Notes under the pieces: model-generated
What the model saw: the letters and a program-made list of their open reading frames with translations, nothing else
Told to the model about the DNA's origin: nothing
The model's database searches: none
In this document: piece by piece, positions 34,495-45,951 of the stretch
How the letters are laid out: each line of letters begins with the position of its first letter
Numbering within the stretch: the first letter of the stretch is position 1
Assembly: GCF_046630445.1 (NCBI RefSeq)
Contig: NC_092333.1
Span: forward strand, 180,790,501 to 180,854,500
Direction: 5' to 3'
Length of the DNA stretch: 64,000 nucleotides
From: Rutidosis leptorrhynchoides
Lineage: Eukaryota; Streptophyta; Magnoliopsida; Asterales; Asteraceae
Made by a program: the position numbers and the translations under genes

Positions 34495-36039
34495 TTGTGT
34501 CTTGAAGGAACAATACCTCCTCACCGAGTTTCACGCAATGAAACTCTCGAACAAGCTCTTCAACGAATGATAGCCACCACTGTAGATGCGGCCATGTCCG
34601 ATCACTCATCCAACAACAACAACAATAACAACAACCACAACAACAACAACAATGGAACCGGAAATTCAAATGAGGGATGCTCCTACAAAGCCTTCATGGG
34701 GTGCAAACCTCATACTTTCGATGGGACCGGAGGACCGGTTGCTCTCACTCGATGGTTTGAGCAAACGGAAGCTGTTTTTAGCATAAGCGGTTGTCGGGAC
34801 CAAGACAAGGTCAAATACTCCACCCACACTTTTGCCGGTATCGCTTTCACGTGGTGGAACACGTATGTACAAACAGTGGGTACCGATGAAGCCCACACTC
34901 TCTCTTGGTCCGATTTAAAAGATAAGATGATCACCGAATACTTTCCGCGCGAAGAGACCCGAAGGCTCGAAAGCGAGCTAAGAAGTTTGAAAGCGGTCAG
35001 AAATGACCTCAACACTTATAATCAATGGTTTGCGGAGTTAGCTCTAATGTGTCCCAATCTTGTAAATCTCGAGCCTCTACGAGTTGAACTTTACATGGAT
35101 GGCCTTCCTAAGAGCATCAAACACGGGGTAATGTCATCCAAACCCACTAACCTACAAGACGCTTTAAAGATAGCCCCCCAATTGATAGAAACGGTGGACG
35201 AAATCGTAGTACCGTCACCTAAGGCCAAGGATAAGTCGGGTGGCAACAAAAGAAAATGGGAAGCCACTCAATCAAGCAACTACAACAACAACACCTTCAC
35301 CAAAAAGCCTTTCACCTCCGACGGCAAGAAGAGTTATGCCGGAACTCAACCTTTTTACAATAAATGCCACAAGAATCACTATGGTGAATGTGGCAAGCCA
35401 TTTTGCCACCGGTGCCAAAGAAGTGGTCATGTGGCCAATGATTGTAGAAGTGCCGCCCCCGTTGCTCAAAAGGGGCCCAATGCACCAAAGACGGGTGTTT
35501 GTTTCGAATGTGGCCAACCGGGTCATTTTAGAAATGCATGCCTAAAGAAGAAAGCTTACCCCAATACACGCGGTCGAGATTTCAACATCAATATCGAGGA
35601 AGCTCGAGATGACAATGAACTAGTCACGGGTATGTTTCTTCTCAACAATTCTTATGTCTCTCGCTTATTCGATTCGGGTGTCGATAAGAGTTTTGTATCC
35701 AAGACCTTGACTCATTCTTTTTTCACTCCACCACTTTCACTAGATACTACTTACACCATTGAAGTAGCCAACGGGAAACTATTGAGTGCCGACAAATTTT
35801 ATCGGGGGTGTACGTTAAACTTAATGGGTAAAGAGTTTGAAATTGACTTGATACCTATAGAACTAGGGAGTTTCGATGTAATAATTGGTATGGATTGGTT
35901 AGCCAAAACGAAATCTCACATCCTTTGTGATCTTAAAGCGATTCAAATTCCTATCGAGAATGGTGAACCCTTGATTTTCTATGGCGATAAGAGTTGCACC
36001 GGACTCAACCTCGTCTCGTGCCTTAAAGTTGAAAAATAG
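34495..36039 (+). CDS. Gag and protease frame of element B
   Basis: Retrotransposon capsid precursor and aspartic protease of a Ty3/gypsy element; gag packages the element's RNA and protease cuts the polyprotein. An Asn-rich stretch near residues 40-60 is followed by the capsid-type core with FDGTGGPVALTRWFEQTE and the WWNTYVQTVG region. Two zinc knuckles (CHRCQRSGHVANDC and CFECGQPGHFRNAC, about residues 305-350) come next. The protease has LFDSGVDKSFVS (about 390) and FDVIIGMDWL (about 462). It has the same layout as the gag-protease of A and C. Part of a fossil element. Confidence 0.85.
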   Translation: MCLEGTIPPHRVSRNETLEQALQRMIATTVDAAMSDHSSNNNNNNNNHNNNNNGTGNSNEGCSYKAFMGCKPHTFDGTGGPVALTRWFEQTEAVFSISGCRDQDKVKYSTHTFAGIAFTWWNTYVQTVGTDEAHTLSWSDLKDKMITEYFPREETRRLESELRSLKAVRNDLNTYNQWFAELALMCPNLVNLEPLRVELYMDGLPKSIKHGVMSSKPTNLQDALKIAPQLIETVDEIVVPSPKAKDKSGGNKRKWEATQSSNYNNNTFTKKPFTSDGKKSYAGTQPFYNKCHKNHYGECGKPFCHRCQRSGHVANDCRSAAPVAQKGPNAPKTGVCFECGQPGHFRNACLKKKAYPNTRGRDFNINIEEARDDNELVTGMFLLNNSYVSRLFDSGVDKSFVSKTLTHSFFTPPLSLDTTYTIEVANGKLLSADKFYRGCTLNLMGKEFEIDLIPIELGSFDVIIGMDWLAKTKSHILCDLKAIQIPIENGEPLIFYGDKSCTGLNLVSCLKVEK

Positions 36040-38967
36040 CTTCGCAAAGGTTGTTTCCCGATTCTAGCCCACGTTAAGAAAGTCGAGACCGATGAGAAGC
36101 ATATCGAAGATGTGCCAATTTTTAGTGACTTTTCCGATGTTTTTCCCGACGAATTTCCGGGTCTTCCACCTCATCGACCGGTAGAATTCCAAATCGATCT
36201 TATTTCGGGAGCCGCACCCGTAGCACGTGCACCGTATAGACTCGCTCCATCCGAGTGAAGCTAGTGAAAGCTCGACCGCGTCCAACCCTTTGGACGCCAT
36301 CCAACCCTTTGGACGCCGTCCAACCCTTTGGACGCCGTCTAACCCTTCACATCTGGACGTCGTCCAGCCAATCTGGACGCCGTCCAAATGAACTGCCAGA
36401 TTCTGCTTTGCTTGGTCATTTTTCGTTTAATTCCAACTATGCTACGTACCTCCGATTAGCATGTAACTTGTTCTAACATGCTCATATATGATTATAAAAC
36501 TCATAAAAATTGTCTGAGACCCGACCTGAATGTGTTGACTTTTTCGTTGACTTTGACTTGACCAAAGTTGACTTTTGTTCAAACTTAATCGAATACTTAT
36601 GCAATTGTTCTAACATGCTTTTATATTTGTATCATGCATGAAACTTGACAAACGTGATTCACATGCTATATATAATCGAGTCGTAACTAGCCATATGACT
36701 AATTGAACAACTTTGACCAATCGTGTTTACCGTTATTGATATGACCTACTTGTTTAGGTCAAGACTAGCATTCATTCTTGCACACGTTTACTTTGTGAAG
36801 TACATTTACATTCGTGCACTCAAGGTGAGATCATAGTCCCACCTTTTCAACAACTTTTATGCTTTAAACTATGGGATGAGAAACATATGCGTATCATACT
36901 TTTATACTTTGAACATAAGTACGAAAACAAATATTCCACGTGGAGTTAGAAAAAAAGGCCTCAATTCAATTATCATTAGTTACACTTGTAGGGTGTAAAC
37001 GTGAACTTATGTTGTGTGATCACATGGGCTTGACAAGCCCTCATTCGAACGGTTCGCTACCGTTAGCGGATGAAATATATTTTCGAGTATATAGTGTAGG
37101 TTCTAACACTATGATAATGTGGTTTGTGAACAGTTAAGTCTTGATAATTGGGTGCTCCACAAACGTATAACAACTTTGGAATGGAAACGGTTTAGATAAT
37201 CAACGTTATGGCAATACAAAATCTTGTGGTTCAAAAATAACGTTTACTACAACACCTATGATTTCACCAACTTTTTTCGTTGACAGTTTTCTATATGTTT
37301 TCTCAGGTCCTTGAACGCTAAGTGATACATGCTTCCGCACTCTACTTTTTGATTCTTGCTTGGATGTCGAGTATACATGCATACGTGAAGCGTCTTTTGA
37401 TTTACTAAACCGTGTAGCATAGGTTTCATTTGTACGTTAAACGTTGTAACAGATTTAGTCATTGTACCACTTGTAAACTTGAAACATCTTTACTTATGAA
37501 ATGAATACAACATACTTTTGGTCAAATGATATTAAAGACTTATGACCACGTAATGGGACCAAAGTAGACGGCGCCGTCAATGATGATTTTGTCGGGTCGC
37601 TACATTTTGGTTGCGGACAGCCGGGTCATTTCAAGAAAGATTGTCCCAAGAACAACAACACTGGAACTGCTCGAGGCAGGGTGTTTAATATCAACTCCGA
37701 TGAAGCTCGTGATGATCTGAAGCTAGTTACGGGTGCGTTTTCACTCAATGATCAACATGTTTATGTTGTGTTTGACACTGGTGCTGATAGAAGTTTTATC
37801 TCTAAGGATATTTGTCACAATGTTAAGAACCCTATCTCTCCCTTAGATAATGTGTACTTGATAGAACTGAGAACAATAACTTGATGAGAGCTGATAAGAT
37901 TATTCGTGATTGTATTTTGAAGTTAGAGGGTAAGCCTTTTAACATTGATGTGATACCTATTAAACTTGGAAGTTTTGACCTTGTGGTTGGAATGGACTGG
38001 TTAGCTGACAACAAAGCCGAGGTGGTCTGTGACCAAAAGGCTATTCGTATTCCTATTGCAAACGGTGAACTTATGATGGTGTATGGAGAAAAGAGTGGCT
38101 CACACCTACATCTCATTAACTGCTTGAAAGTCTAGAAGTATGTAAGAAAGGGATGTATCGCGTTTATGGACCACGTAAGCCAAGTTGAACATGAAGAAAG
38201 GAGACTCGAAGATGTTCCTATAGTTAAGGATTTTCTTGAAGTTTTGCATGAGGAACTACCTAGTCTCCCACCGCATCAGGAAGTTGAGTTTCAGATTGAT
38301 CTAGTGCCAGGAGCGGCACCAGTGGCTCGAGCACCGTATAGACTTGCACCCCCAGAGCTTCAAGATTTGTGTAGTCAATTGCAAGAGTTGTTAGACAAGA
38401 GATTTGTACGACCGATTTCTTCACCTTGGGGAGCTCCGGTCTTGTTCGTTAAGAAGAAGGATGGGTCGATATGATTATGTATTGACTATAGAGAATTGAA
38501 CAAGTTGACAATTAATAATCGGTACCCACTGCTGAGGATTGATGACCTATTTGACCAATTACAGGGATCTAGCTATTATTCGAAGATTGACCTGAGATCG
38601 GGTTATTACCAACTAAGGGTCAAGGAAGTTGATGTCCCGAAGACGGCGTTTAGAACACGCTATGGACATTATGAGTTTACAGCGATGCCGTTTGGTTTGA
38701 CAAACGCACCAGCAGTGTACATGGACCTCATGAACCGTGTGTGTAAGCCATACCTAGATAAATTAGTCATTGTATTCATTGATGATATATTGGTGTACTC
38801 CAAGAACAAAGAAGAGCACGAGCATCATTTACGTTCGATACTGACAATGCTTAGAGAAGAGCAACTGTATACAAAATTCTCAAAGTGTGACTTTTAGTTA
38901 CAAGAAGTACAATTCCTTGGTCATGTTGTAGGTGCCAATGGAATACAAGTTGATCCGGTGAAGATTG

Positions 38968-41098
38968 TGTAACAACCCAAACCGTAACCGACCAAACACG
39001 ACGAAATTGCAAACAACAAAAAAAAATTTCTGGTGCAGGCCATCTGCGCGGCGCGCCAGGTGGCCGCGCGGCGCGCCAAACCACCTGGACAGCCCGCTGT
39101 CCCCGGAAGTCAATTTAATGAAAATGTTTGACTAGTTCTCGACATTTTTAGCCAAAACGCTTTCAACCATACATTCATATATGTAAAACTAGCACATAAC
39201 TAAGGTATGAACAAGTTTTACAAGGTGGGGCCCACACGTGCCCAAAACGCCACTAAGTTTAAAATACAATGTTTAATACAAATTAGAGTTTCGACCACGA
39301 AAAGTTTAATTGCCAAACGATACAACGAGCATGGTGTTTGGGGTTAAACTACCCAAATCTCGGTCAAACTCCAAAATCATCACATCCCAAAAGCGTCACT
39401 AAACTAGACGGGATCTCTAATCCAACCGGATGCCCTTACCCTTGTCCACACCGGAACCTATAAAAATAGTAAACAACGAGAGGGTAAGCAAAGCTTAGTG
39501 AGTAAAACATATATATACATGCATATACAACTTACCCACACGCATCCACGATATCAAATAACACATAACAAATCTCGATAAGCAAGCTAGTATCACCAAA
39601 CGTATCACTAGCAATAATCATAGCATAAATACTCATAACAATAATCAAATGCTAGTATGAACAACAATAAATCATGGTTAACCAATCTCTTCGCTAGGGA
39701 ACGACTTCGCGAAACAAGTCATCGATGTTCATAACATTCGTTAGCTTCCAAAAACGGCTATGGCATGCTAACCCCCCGAGGTGTTCCAAAAACGGCTATG
39801 GCATCACCCCTCAAGTGTTCCAAAAACGGCTATGGCATCACTTGCTCAATGTGAGTAGAACACGGCTATTACTCACGCTTTCGTACACCAACACGGCTAT
39901 GTGTACGGGTAACTCAAATAACAACGTGGGAGTAAAACACGGCTATTACTCGCCACTAAATGCACAAACACGGCTATGTGCCTTAGTACAAAACATGGAC
40001 TAATACGGCTAAGTCCCACAACCTTGGTCACAAAACGGCTATGTGACACCATCAACACGGTACATAAATCATATACATACATATATAGATATTCCACTCA
40101 CCTCAAAATCTCTTGTCGAAAGATAACCGAGCTTGAACACTTCAATGTAACGCACCTATTACATTTATCACAATATCAAAATCATAACTCAAGTTGGTCA
40201 ACACTCTAAAGCTCACTCCTAGAGCCAATTTGACCTATGGTGCAAATCCGACCCATTTGCACCCTTAACCCTAAAATCGGGTTAACTCATCACAAAACCC
40301 TATCATTAACCAAAGTAGGTTCTTTACACATTTTAACATTAGTTTTAGGCTTCAACTACACATATTAGTTAGCTTAAGTTCAATTTGACCCATTTGGCAC
40401 TTTCAAAGTCAACCTACCCATTTTTGGGTCAACCACTAACCCTTTTACACCCATTTACATAAATCATGGTGTTCTAACCCTCTTACTAGCTAATTAGGGT
40501 TCTCTAACATCAATTAACACTTCCAAAACCCTAGTTAACTCAATATTGAGTCTATATGACCCAAATTACCCAAGAATACCCAAAATTAACCAAAAGTGGG
40601 TTTTATGTTCACCTTTGACTCAAACCCTAGCCCTAAATCAAATTAAACAAAGGAATTAAGATTAGAGCATACCACAACTACCAAAACGAAGATAATGACG
40701 AGATGAACAACTTTAGGACTTGCGATAAAACCCGAAACGAACTCCTTCACCTTCACAATGAGCTTTCTCTCTCAAGGTTTTACCTCTCTCTCTAAAATTG
40801 ATTTGGGGAAGATAAGGTTGGTAAAAGTGGAGTTATGGCTCTACCAAATCTGCTCTCCAAGCCTTTAATCCGGCCCCAAGGTGAATTTACCAAAATACCC
40901 ACAAAATATCTAATTTAAAAGAAAGGGAGAATCTGCCACAGTCATATGGCGCGGCGCGCCACCAATCCGCGCGGCGCGCAATCCTCCCAGTCCAGCTTCT
41001 TTTGCCTTTTTTTAAAATATATACTACCAACCCCGATTCGAGTACCGCACAGTACACTTATATACACATATGTACACTTCAATTATTCGGGTCTTACA
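38968..41098 (-). repeat. LTR of element C (left in window; 3' LTR of the element)
   Basis: 2,131 bases, TGTAACAACC to GGGTCTTACA on the plus strand. It holds paired GGCGCGCC palindromes near both ends (39045-39078 and 40945-40980), the hairpin array at 39740-40050 and a minus-strand GAGGTGAGTGG at about 40090-40105. Confidence 0.95.
39740..40050. repeat. Hairpin array with constant loop, family C LTR (left copy)
   Basis: Nine hairpins share a core A(A/C)ACGGCTA in the loop. Stems in order: GTTAGC/GCTAAC (39740-39772), GGTG/CACC (39780-39808), AAGTG/CACTT (39813-39843), GTGAGTA/TACTCAC (39851-39876), CGTACAC/GTGTACG (39882-39907), GAGTA/TACTC (39930-39951), GCACA/TGTGC (39962-39981), GGACT/AGTCC (39997-40016) and GTCACA/TGTGAC (40027-40047). 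The first three also share an inner CCA/TGG. Stems are different sequences but each is self-complementary. Confidence 0.92.
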
Positions 41099-41110
41099 AC
41101 TCTCCCCCAC

Positions 41111-44100
41111 TTATTCGGATTGCGTCCTCGCAATCCAAGCTTCATGACACGAGGGAAGATAAACCAATACGAACTCTTCGGGCTCCCAAGTGAACTCGGA
41201 ACCCTTGCTACCCCGCCATTGGACTTTAAAAGTCCTCACTTCTTTATGTCTCAACCTCTTAACTTTCTCATCGAGTATGGCGACTGGTTCTTCAACATAT
41301 TCCAACTTGTTGTTTAGTTCGATCTCGTCTAAAGGCATCCATGAGGAATCATCCGCAAGACACTTACGGAGGTGGGAAACATGGAATGTATTATGGATCC
41401 CCACAAGCTCTTCGGGTAATTCCAATCGATAAGCAACTTCGCCAACACGAGCTAAAACCTTGAATGGCCCAATAAATCGAGGAGCTAACTTTCCCCGTTT
41501 TCGAAATCGAATAATACCCTTCCAAGGCGAAACCTTAAGCATCACCATATCGCCTTCCTGAAACTCGATCGTTCGTCTTCGCTTATCGGCATACGACTTT
41601 TGCCTATCTTGAGCCTTCTTCAAATGTTCTCGTATAGTATCAATCTTGTTATTCGTTTCAAGAACCAAATCGGTGCTCCCGATTTCCCTTTGACCCACTT
41701 CTCCCCAACAGACGGGAGTTCGACATCTTCGCCCATATAGCATCTCATAAGGTGGCATCCCGATACTAGTATGAAAGCTATTATTGTACGAGAATTCCAC
41801 CAAGGGTAAATGCTCGTCCCAACTACCACCAAAATCAATAATGCACGCCCGTAACATATCTTCCAAAGTTTGGTTCGTACGTTCGGTTTGACCGTCCGTT
41901 TGGGGATGATACGCCGTGCTCAGCTTTAATTGTGTACCCATATCTTCATGAAACTTCTCCCAAAATCGAGATGTAAAACGGGTATCTCGATCCGAGATAA
42001 TAGATATAGGAACCCCATGACGAGCGACCACTTCCTTGATAAACAACTTAGCCAAGGTCTCCGACGATATTGCTTCTTTAATGGGAAGAAACAAAGCGCT
42101 TTTCGTCAACCGATCCACTATAACCCAAATCGAATCATATTGAGTCCTCGCCGTCTTAGGTAACTTAGTGATGAAATCCATGGAAATGTGCTCCCACTTC
42201 CACTTCGGGATCTCTAGCGGTTGCAACTTACCATACGGCTTTTGGTGCTCGGCTTTAACTTGTAAGCAAGTAACACATCGCTCAACATATTTTACAACAT
42301 CGCGTTTCATGCCCGGCCACCAATAATCTTTCTTCAAGTCATGATACATTTTCGTCGCGCCCGGATGAATGGAGTATTTCGACTTATGTGCTTCATCGAG
42401 TAGCACCCGTCGGTAATCACCCGTCTTAGGCACCCACACCCTTCCCTGAAACGACAATAAACCCCGCGGGCCCATAGTAATGAACTCCGATTGGCCAACA
42501 ATTCGCTCCGCGTGCTTATCGTGAACATAAGCCTCTATTTGGTCTTCACCCATCTTTTCAAGAAAGTCGTTAGTGATAATCAAACGTAACGTTGCTACAC
42601 GGATCGCCGGATGTTGAGTCTTTCGACTTAACGCATCCGCGACCACATTCGCCTTACCCGGATGATAAAGTATCTCACAATCATAGTCTTTCACCACATC
42701 CATCCATCTACGTTGACGATAATTCAAATCCCTCTGAGTGAAAAGGTGTTTCAAACTCTTGTGATCCGAATAAATCGTACTCTTGACACCATACAAGTAA
42801 TGGCGCCAAATTTTTAACGCATGCACTACCGCCGCCATCTCTAAATCGTGAGTCGGGTACCTCGTTTCATGTTCCTTTAGTTGTCGAGAGGCATAAGCAA
42901 TGACTTTACCCCTTTGCATAAGAACACACCCGAGCCCATTTAAGGAGGCATCACAATAAACCACCATGTCTTCAACACCTTCCGGTAGCACTAACACCGG
43001 AGCTTGACATAACTTCTCTTTTAACAATTGAAAAGCAATTTCTTGTTCGTTCTCCCAAACAAACTTCGCATTCTTCCTCGTCAATTTCGTCAACGAAGAA
43101 GCGATCTTAGAAAAATCTTGGATAAACCGACGATAATAACCGGCCAATCCGAGAAAACTCCGGATTTCCGTAGGCGTAGTCGGTCGTCCCCAACTCTTCA
43201 CCGTCTCAATCTTCCCCGGATCCACTTGGATACCGCCTTCGTTCACAATGTGGCCAAGAAATTGGACCTCTCTTAGCCAAAATTCACATTTAGAGAATAT
43301 TGCATACAACTTCTCCTTTCTTAACGTCTTCAAAACTTCGCGCAAGTGACGTTCATGTTCGTGCATACTTTTCGAGTAGACTAGTATGTCGTCAATGAAC
43401 ACAATAACCGACTTGTCCAACATAGGTTGGCACACCCGGTTCATAAGATCCATGAATGCCGCCGGTGCATTCGTAAGACCAAAAGGCATAACCACAAACT
43501 CATAATGCCCATAACGCGTTCGGAAAGCCGTTTTCTCAATGTCTTCCTCACGGACCCGCATTTGATGATAGCCGGACCGTAGATCGATCTTGGAGAAATA
43601 CGTCGCGCCTTGAAGTTGATCAAACAAATCGTCAATCCTAGGTAACGGATAACGATTCTTGATCGTCACTTTATTTAGCTCACGGTAATCGATGCACATG
43701 CGCATACTACCGTCTTTCTTTTTCACGAATAAGACCGGAGCGCCCCACGGCGAAGCACTCGGTCGGATAAAACCCTTCTCTAGCAACTCTTGAATTTGAT
43801 TCAATAGCTCTTGCATTTCCGTTGGTGCTAAACGATAAGGAGTTTTAGCAATGGGAGTAGCCCCCGGAACCAACTCAATGCGAAACTCGACTTGTCTTTC
43901 CGCCGGAACACCCGGTAACTCATCCGGAAAAACGTCTTCAAACTCATTAACTACCGGAATTTCACGAATAGGTGGTGGCTCATTACGAGTATCAACAACA
44001 TAAGCAAGGAAAGCCATGCCACCGGTAACAACGGAACGACGTGCCCGTGCAAAAGTGCATATCGGCACCGGTCTTCTTCTCTTATCGCCATGAATAATCA

Positions 44101-45571
44101 TTTCTCCCCCACTTGGGGTCTTCACACGAATACACTTATCATGGCATGCAATATTGGCTCTATAACGATCGAGCCAATCCATACCAACAACGATATCAAA
44201 GTCGCCCAAGGTCATTGGAATAAGATCAATTTTAAAAGTTTCGGCACCAAAAACAACATCACAATTTTTACACACATCAACCACTAGCACCGTCTTGCCG
44301 TCCGCTATTTCGACTTCTACCGGACGACTTAACTTAGCTAGCGGACTATCAAGTTTAGGCACAAATTTAGGAGACACAAACGACAAATTTGCACCGCTAT
44401 CAAAAAGAATCCTTGCCGGATTAGAATTAACCATGAAAGTACCTGAAACAACTTCGTTGGATTGTTTGGCTTCATCGTTCGTCATCAAGTAGTTTCGCCC
44501 TCTAGCCGACCCCGCCGCCTTCTCAATCTTCTTAACATGATCATTATTCAACTCGGGGCATTCCGGCCTCTTGTGCCCCACTTTACCGCAATTAAAACAC
44601 GTAACCGTCTTGGCCGTGCATTCACGGGCGTAATGACCCGACTTCCCACAATTAAAACAAGTGGGCGCAAAAGTACCCGTGCCACCTTTCTTCACACTAT
44701 TAACGCTCTCGGTGCCTTTCCTAGACTTCTTGTTTGAAAAATTCGAATAGCTCGAACCTTCAAACTTCCTTTTCGAGAAAACAAAATCACTCTTCCTAGG
44801 CACCTCCGGCTCAAAACCCCGAGCCAACTCAAACAATTCATCGAAAGTCTTAGCCATACCCCGGCTAATCTTGCTCTTGTAGTCGGCATTCAAAGTACGA
44901 TAAAAATCTTTCATAAGCTTATGATCATCACCCACATACTCCGGGCAAAAACGAGTCTTTGCCAAGAATGTAGACTTGAGGGTAACTAAATCCATGGAAC
45001 CTTGTTGCAAATGATGCAACTCGTCCCGAATTCGATCAAGATCGGATGAAGTTCGGTATTCCTTGAAAAACTCTTTCTTGAACTCCTCCCACGTCAAGCC
45101 CATGCATTGCTCCTCGCCATACAAATTGATTTTATCATCCCACCACAACTTGCCTTCTTCACGTAACATGCTAGACCCAAACCTCGCCTTCTTCTCGGGA
45201 GGACACTCCGCGGTACGGAAGGCCCCCTCGATGTCCGAAATCCAACAAGTACTTTTCAACGGATCCCTCACCCCATTAAACGTCGGAGGTTGAGTATCTT
45301 TAAAATTTTTGTAGTGGAAGTCTCTCTTTCCATCACCCCCTTCACCTCGAGGATAAACGTTTCTAGCATCAAGGGCCTCTTCAATAGTGGCCTTCAATCG
45401 TTCATTTATCATTTCGGTCACTTGCCCATCGACCGACTCTTGGAAGACCCTTCGGACATCCGCAAGAAAATCCGATTTCAACTTCTTAAAGACGGCCTCG
45501 ACCTTGGTCGAGAACTCGGCGTCTTCACTTGTACTCCCGTTTTCATGATCAGGACCGTTTCTCGTCTTCAT
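41111..45571 (-). CDS. Gag-Pol polyprotein of element C
   Basis: A 1,486-residue single-frame polyprotein of a Tekay-type chromovirus. Domains in order: capsid-like gag (about 85-250); two zinc knuckles [14 protein letters not shown] and [14 protein letters not shown] (about 305-338); aspartic protease [12 protein letters not shown] (about 390) with VVGMDWL; reverse transcriptase from about 585 with [13 protein letters not shown] (about 725); RNase H with [11 protein letters not shown] (about 875); integrase HHCC finger ending [11 protein letters not shown] (about 1110), then the DDE core with [17 protein letters not shown] and [14 protein letters not shown]; and a C-terminal chromodomain-like segment [20 protein letters not shown] (about 1445-1465). 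Chromodomains steer integration toward marked chromatin in this family. The frame is uninterrupted and close to the length expected of gag-pol. Confidence 0.95.
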   Translation of the reverse strand: MKTRNGPDHENGSTSEDAEFSTKVEAVFKKLKSDFLADVRRVFQESVDGQVTEMINERLKATIEEALDARNVYPRGEGGDGKRDFHYKNFKDTQPPTFNGVRDPLKSTCWISDIEGAFRTAECPPEKKARFGSSMLREEGKLWWDDKINLYGEEQCMGLTWEEFKKEFFKEYRTSSDLDRIRDELHHLQQGSMDLVTLKSTFLAKTRFCPEYVGDDHKLMKDFYRTLNADYKSKISRGMAKTFDELFELARGFEPEVPRKSDFVFSKRKFEGSSYSNFSNKKSRKGTESVNSVKKGGTGTFAPTCFNCGKSGHYARECTAKTVTCFNCGKVGHKRPECPELNNDHVKKIEKAAGSARGRNYLMTNDEAKQSNEVVSGTFMVNSNPARILFDSGANLSFVSPKFVPKLDSPLAKLSRPVEVEIADGKTVLVVDVCKNCDVVFGAETFKIDLIPMTLGDFDIVVGMDWLDRYRANIACHDKCIRVKTPSGGEMIIHGDKRRRPVPICTFARARRSVVTGGMAFLAYVVDTRNEPPPIREIPVVNEFEDVFPDELPGVPAERQVEFRIELVPGATPIAKTPYRLAPTEMQELLNQIQELLEKGFIRPSASPWGAPVLFVKKKDGSMRMCIDYRELNKVTIKNRYPLPRIDDLFDQLQGATYFSKIDLRSGYHQMRVREEDIEKTAFRTRYGHYEFVVMPFGLTNAPAAFMDLMNRVCQPMLDKSVIVFIDDILVYSKSMHEHERHLREVLKTLRKEKLYAIFSKCEFWLREVQFLGHIVNEGGIQVDPGKIETVKSWGRPTTPTEIRSFLGLAGYYRRFIQDFSKIASSLTKLTRKNAKFVWENEQEIAFQLLKEKLCQAPVLVLPEGVEDMVVYCDASLNGLGCVLMQRGKVIAYASRQLKEHETRYPTHDLEMAAVVHALKIWRHYLYGVKSTIYSDHKSLKHLFTQRDLNYRQRRWMDVVKDYDCEILYHPGKANVVADALSRKTQHPAIRVATLRLIITNDFLEKMGEDQIEAYVHDKHAERIVGQSEFITMGPRGLLSFQGRVWVPKTGDYRRVLLDEAHKSKYSIHPGATKMYHDLKKDYWWPGMKRDVVKYVERCVTCLQVKAEHQKPYGKLQPLEIPKWKWEHISMDFITKLPKTARTQYDSIWVIVDRLTKSALFLPIKEAISSETLAKLFIKEVVARHGVPISIISDRDTRFTSRFWEKFHEDMGTQLKLSTAYHPQTDGQTERTNQTLEDMLRACIIDFGGSWDEHLPLVEFSYNNSFHTSIGMPPYEMLYGRRCRTPVCWGEVGQREIGSTDLVLETNNKIDTIREHLKKAQDRQKSYADKRRRTIEFQEGDMVMLKVSPWKGIIRFRKRGKLAPRFIGPFKVLARVGEVAYRLELPEELVGIHNTFHVSHLRKCLADDSSWMPLDEIELNNKLEYVEEPVAILDEKVKRLRHKEVRTFKVQWRGSKGSEFTWEPEEFVLVYLPSCHEAWIARTQSE

Positions 45572-45951
45572 TCTATAAAACGAATTAGGTTAAACCATGA
45601 AACGAAAGGACAATTATACCCAATTACATACGTATACACCACACTACCCCATCTTGCTCAACAATCGTCGTACATTGCTTGTTTGACCCGATTTGCACCC
45701 GTAGTAATGGTAGCTAGTCATTACCACGCAAGCACGTCGCGCTAACTCGCTAGTACAACGTCCATCTCGCTTGATGATTGCTAAACACAACACAAACAAA
45801 TAGCGCATGATTAGTTCACATAAACCTATGCACTAATCATACCGATCCGACCCAAAGTCCTACAAGTCCCGCATAAACACGCACACAAAGTCTAAGTCTA
45901 GGCGCCTATCTCAAGTCACCTAAATCCCTTAGACCATGCTCTGATACCACT

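Larger units (their letters stand above)
31766..37604 (+). mobile_element. Element B: Tekay-like Ty3/gypsy copy inserted in gag of A
   Basis: Opens TGTAACATCCCG (31766) and ends GTCGGGTCGCTACA (37604), with TTTTG duplicated on both sides (31761-31765, 37605-37609). Parts: 5' LTR 31766-34088; primer-binding-like TAGTATCAGAGT at 34091-34102; gag-protease frame 34495-36039; a short piece of the start of pol; and a 3' LTR portion about 36278-37604. The two LTR portions differ by about 4-5% where I compared them, suggesting roughly 1.5-2 million years. A broken fossil that lacks most of pol. Confidence 0.9.

Noticed and set aside
34445-34669. Cys-rich 74-codon minus-strand ORF
   Set aside because: Opposite strand of the AAC repeat encoding poly-Asn in gag of element B.
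39740-40050. CRISPR-like array (short constant repeat with variable spacers)
   Set aside because: The constant part is a hairpin loop and the variable parts are inverted pairs around it; spacing is irregular and the host is a plant. It lies in an LTR present twice.
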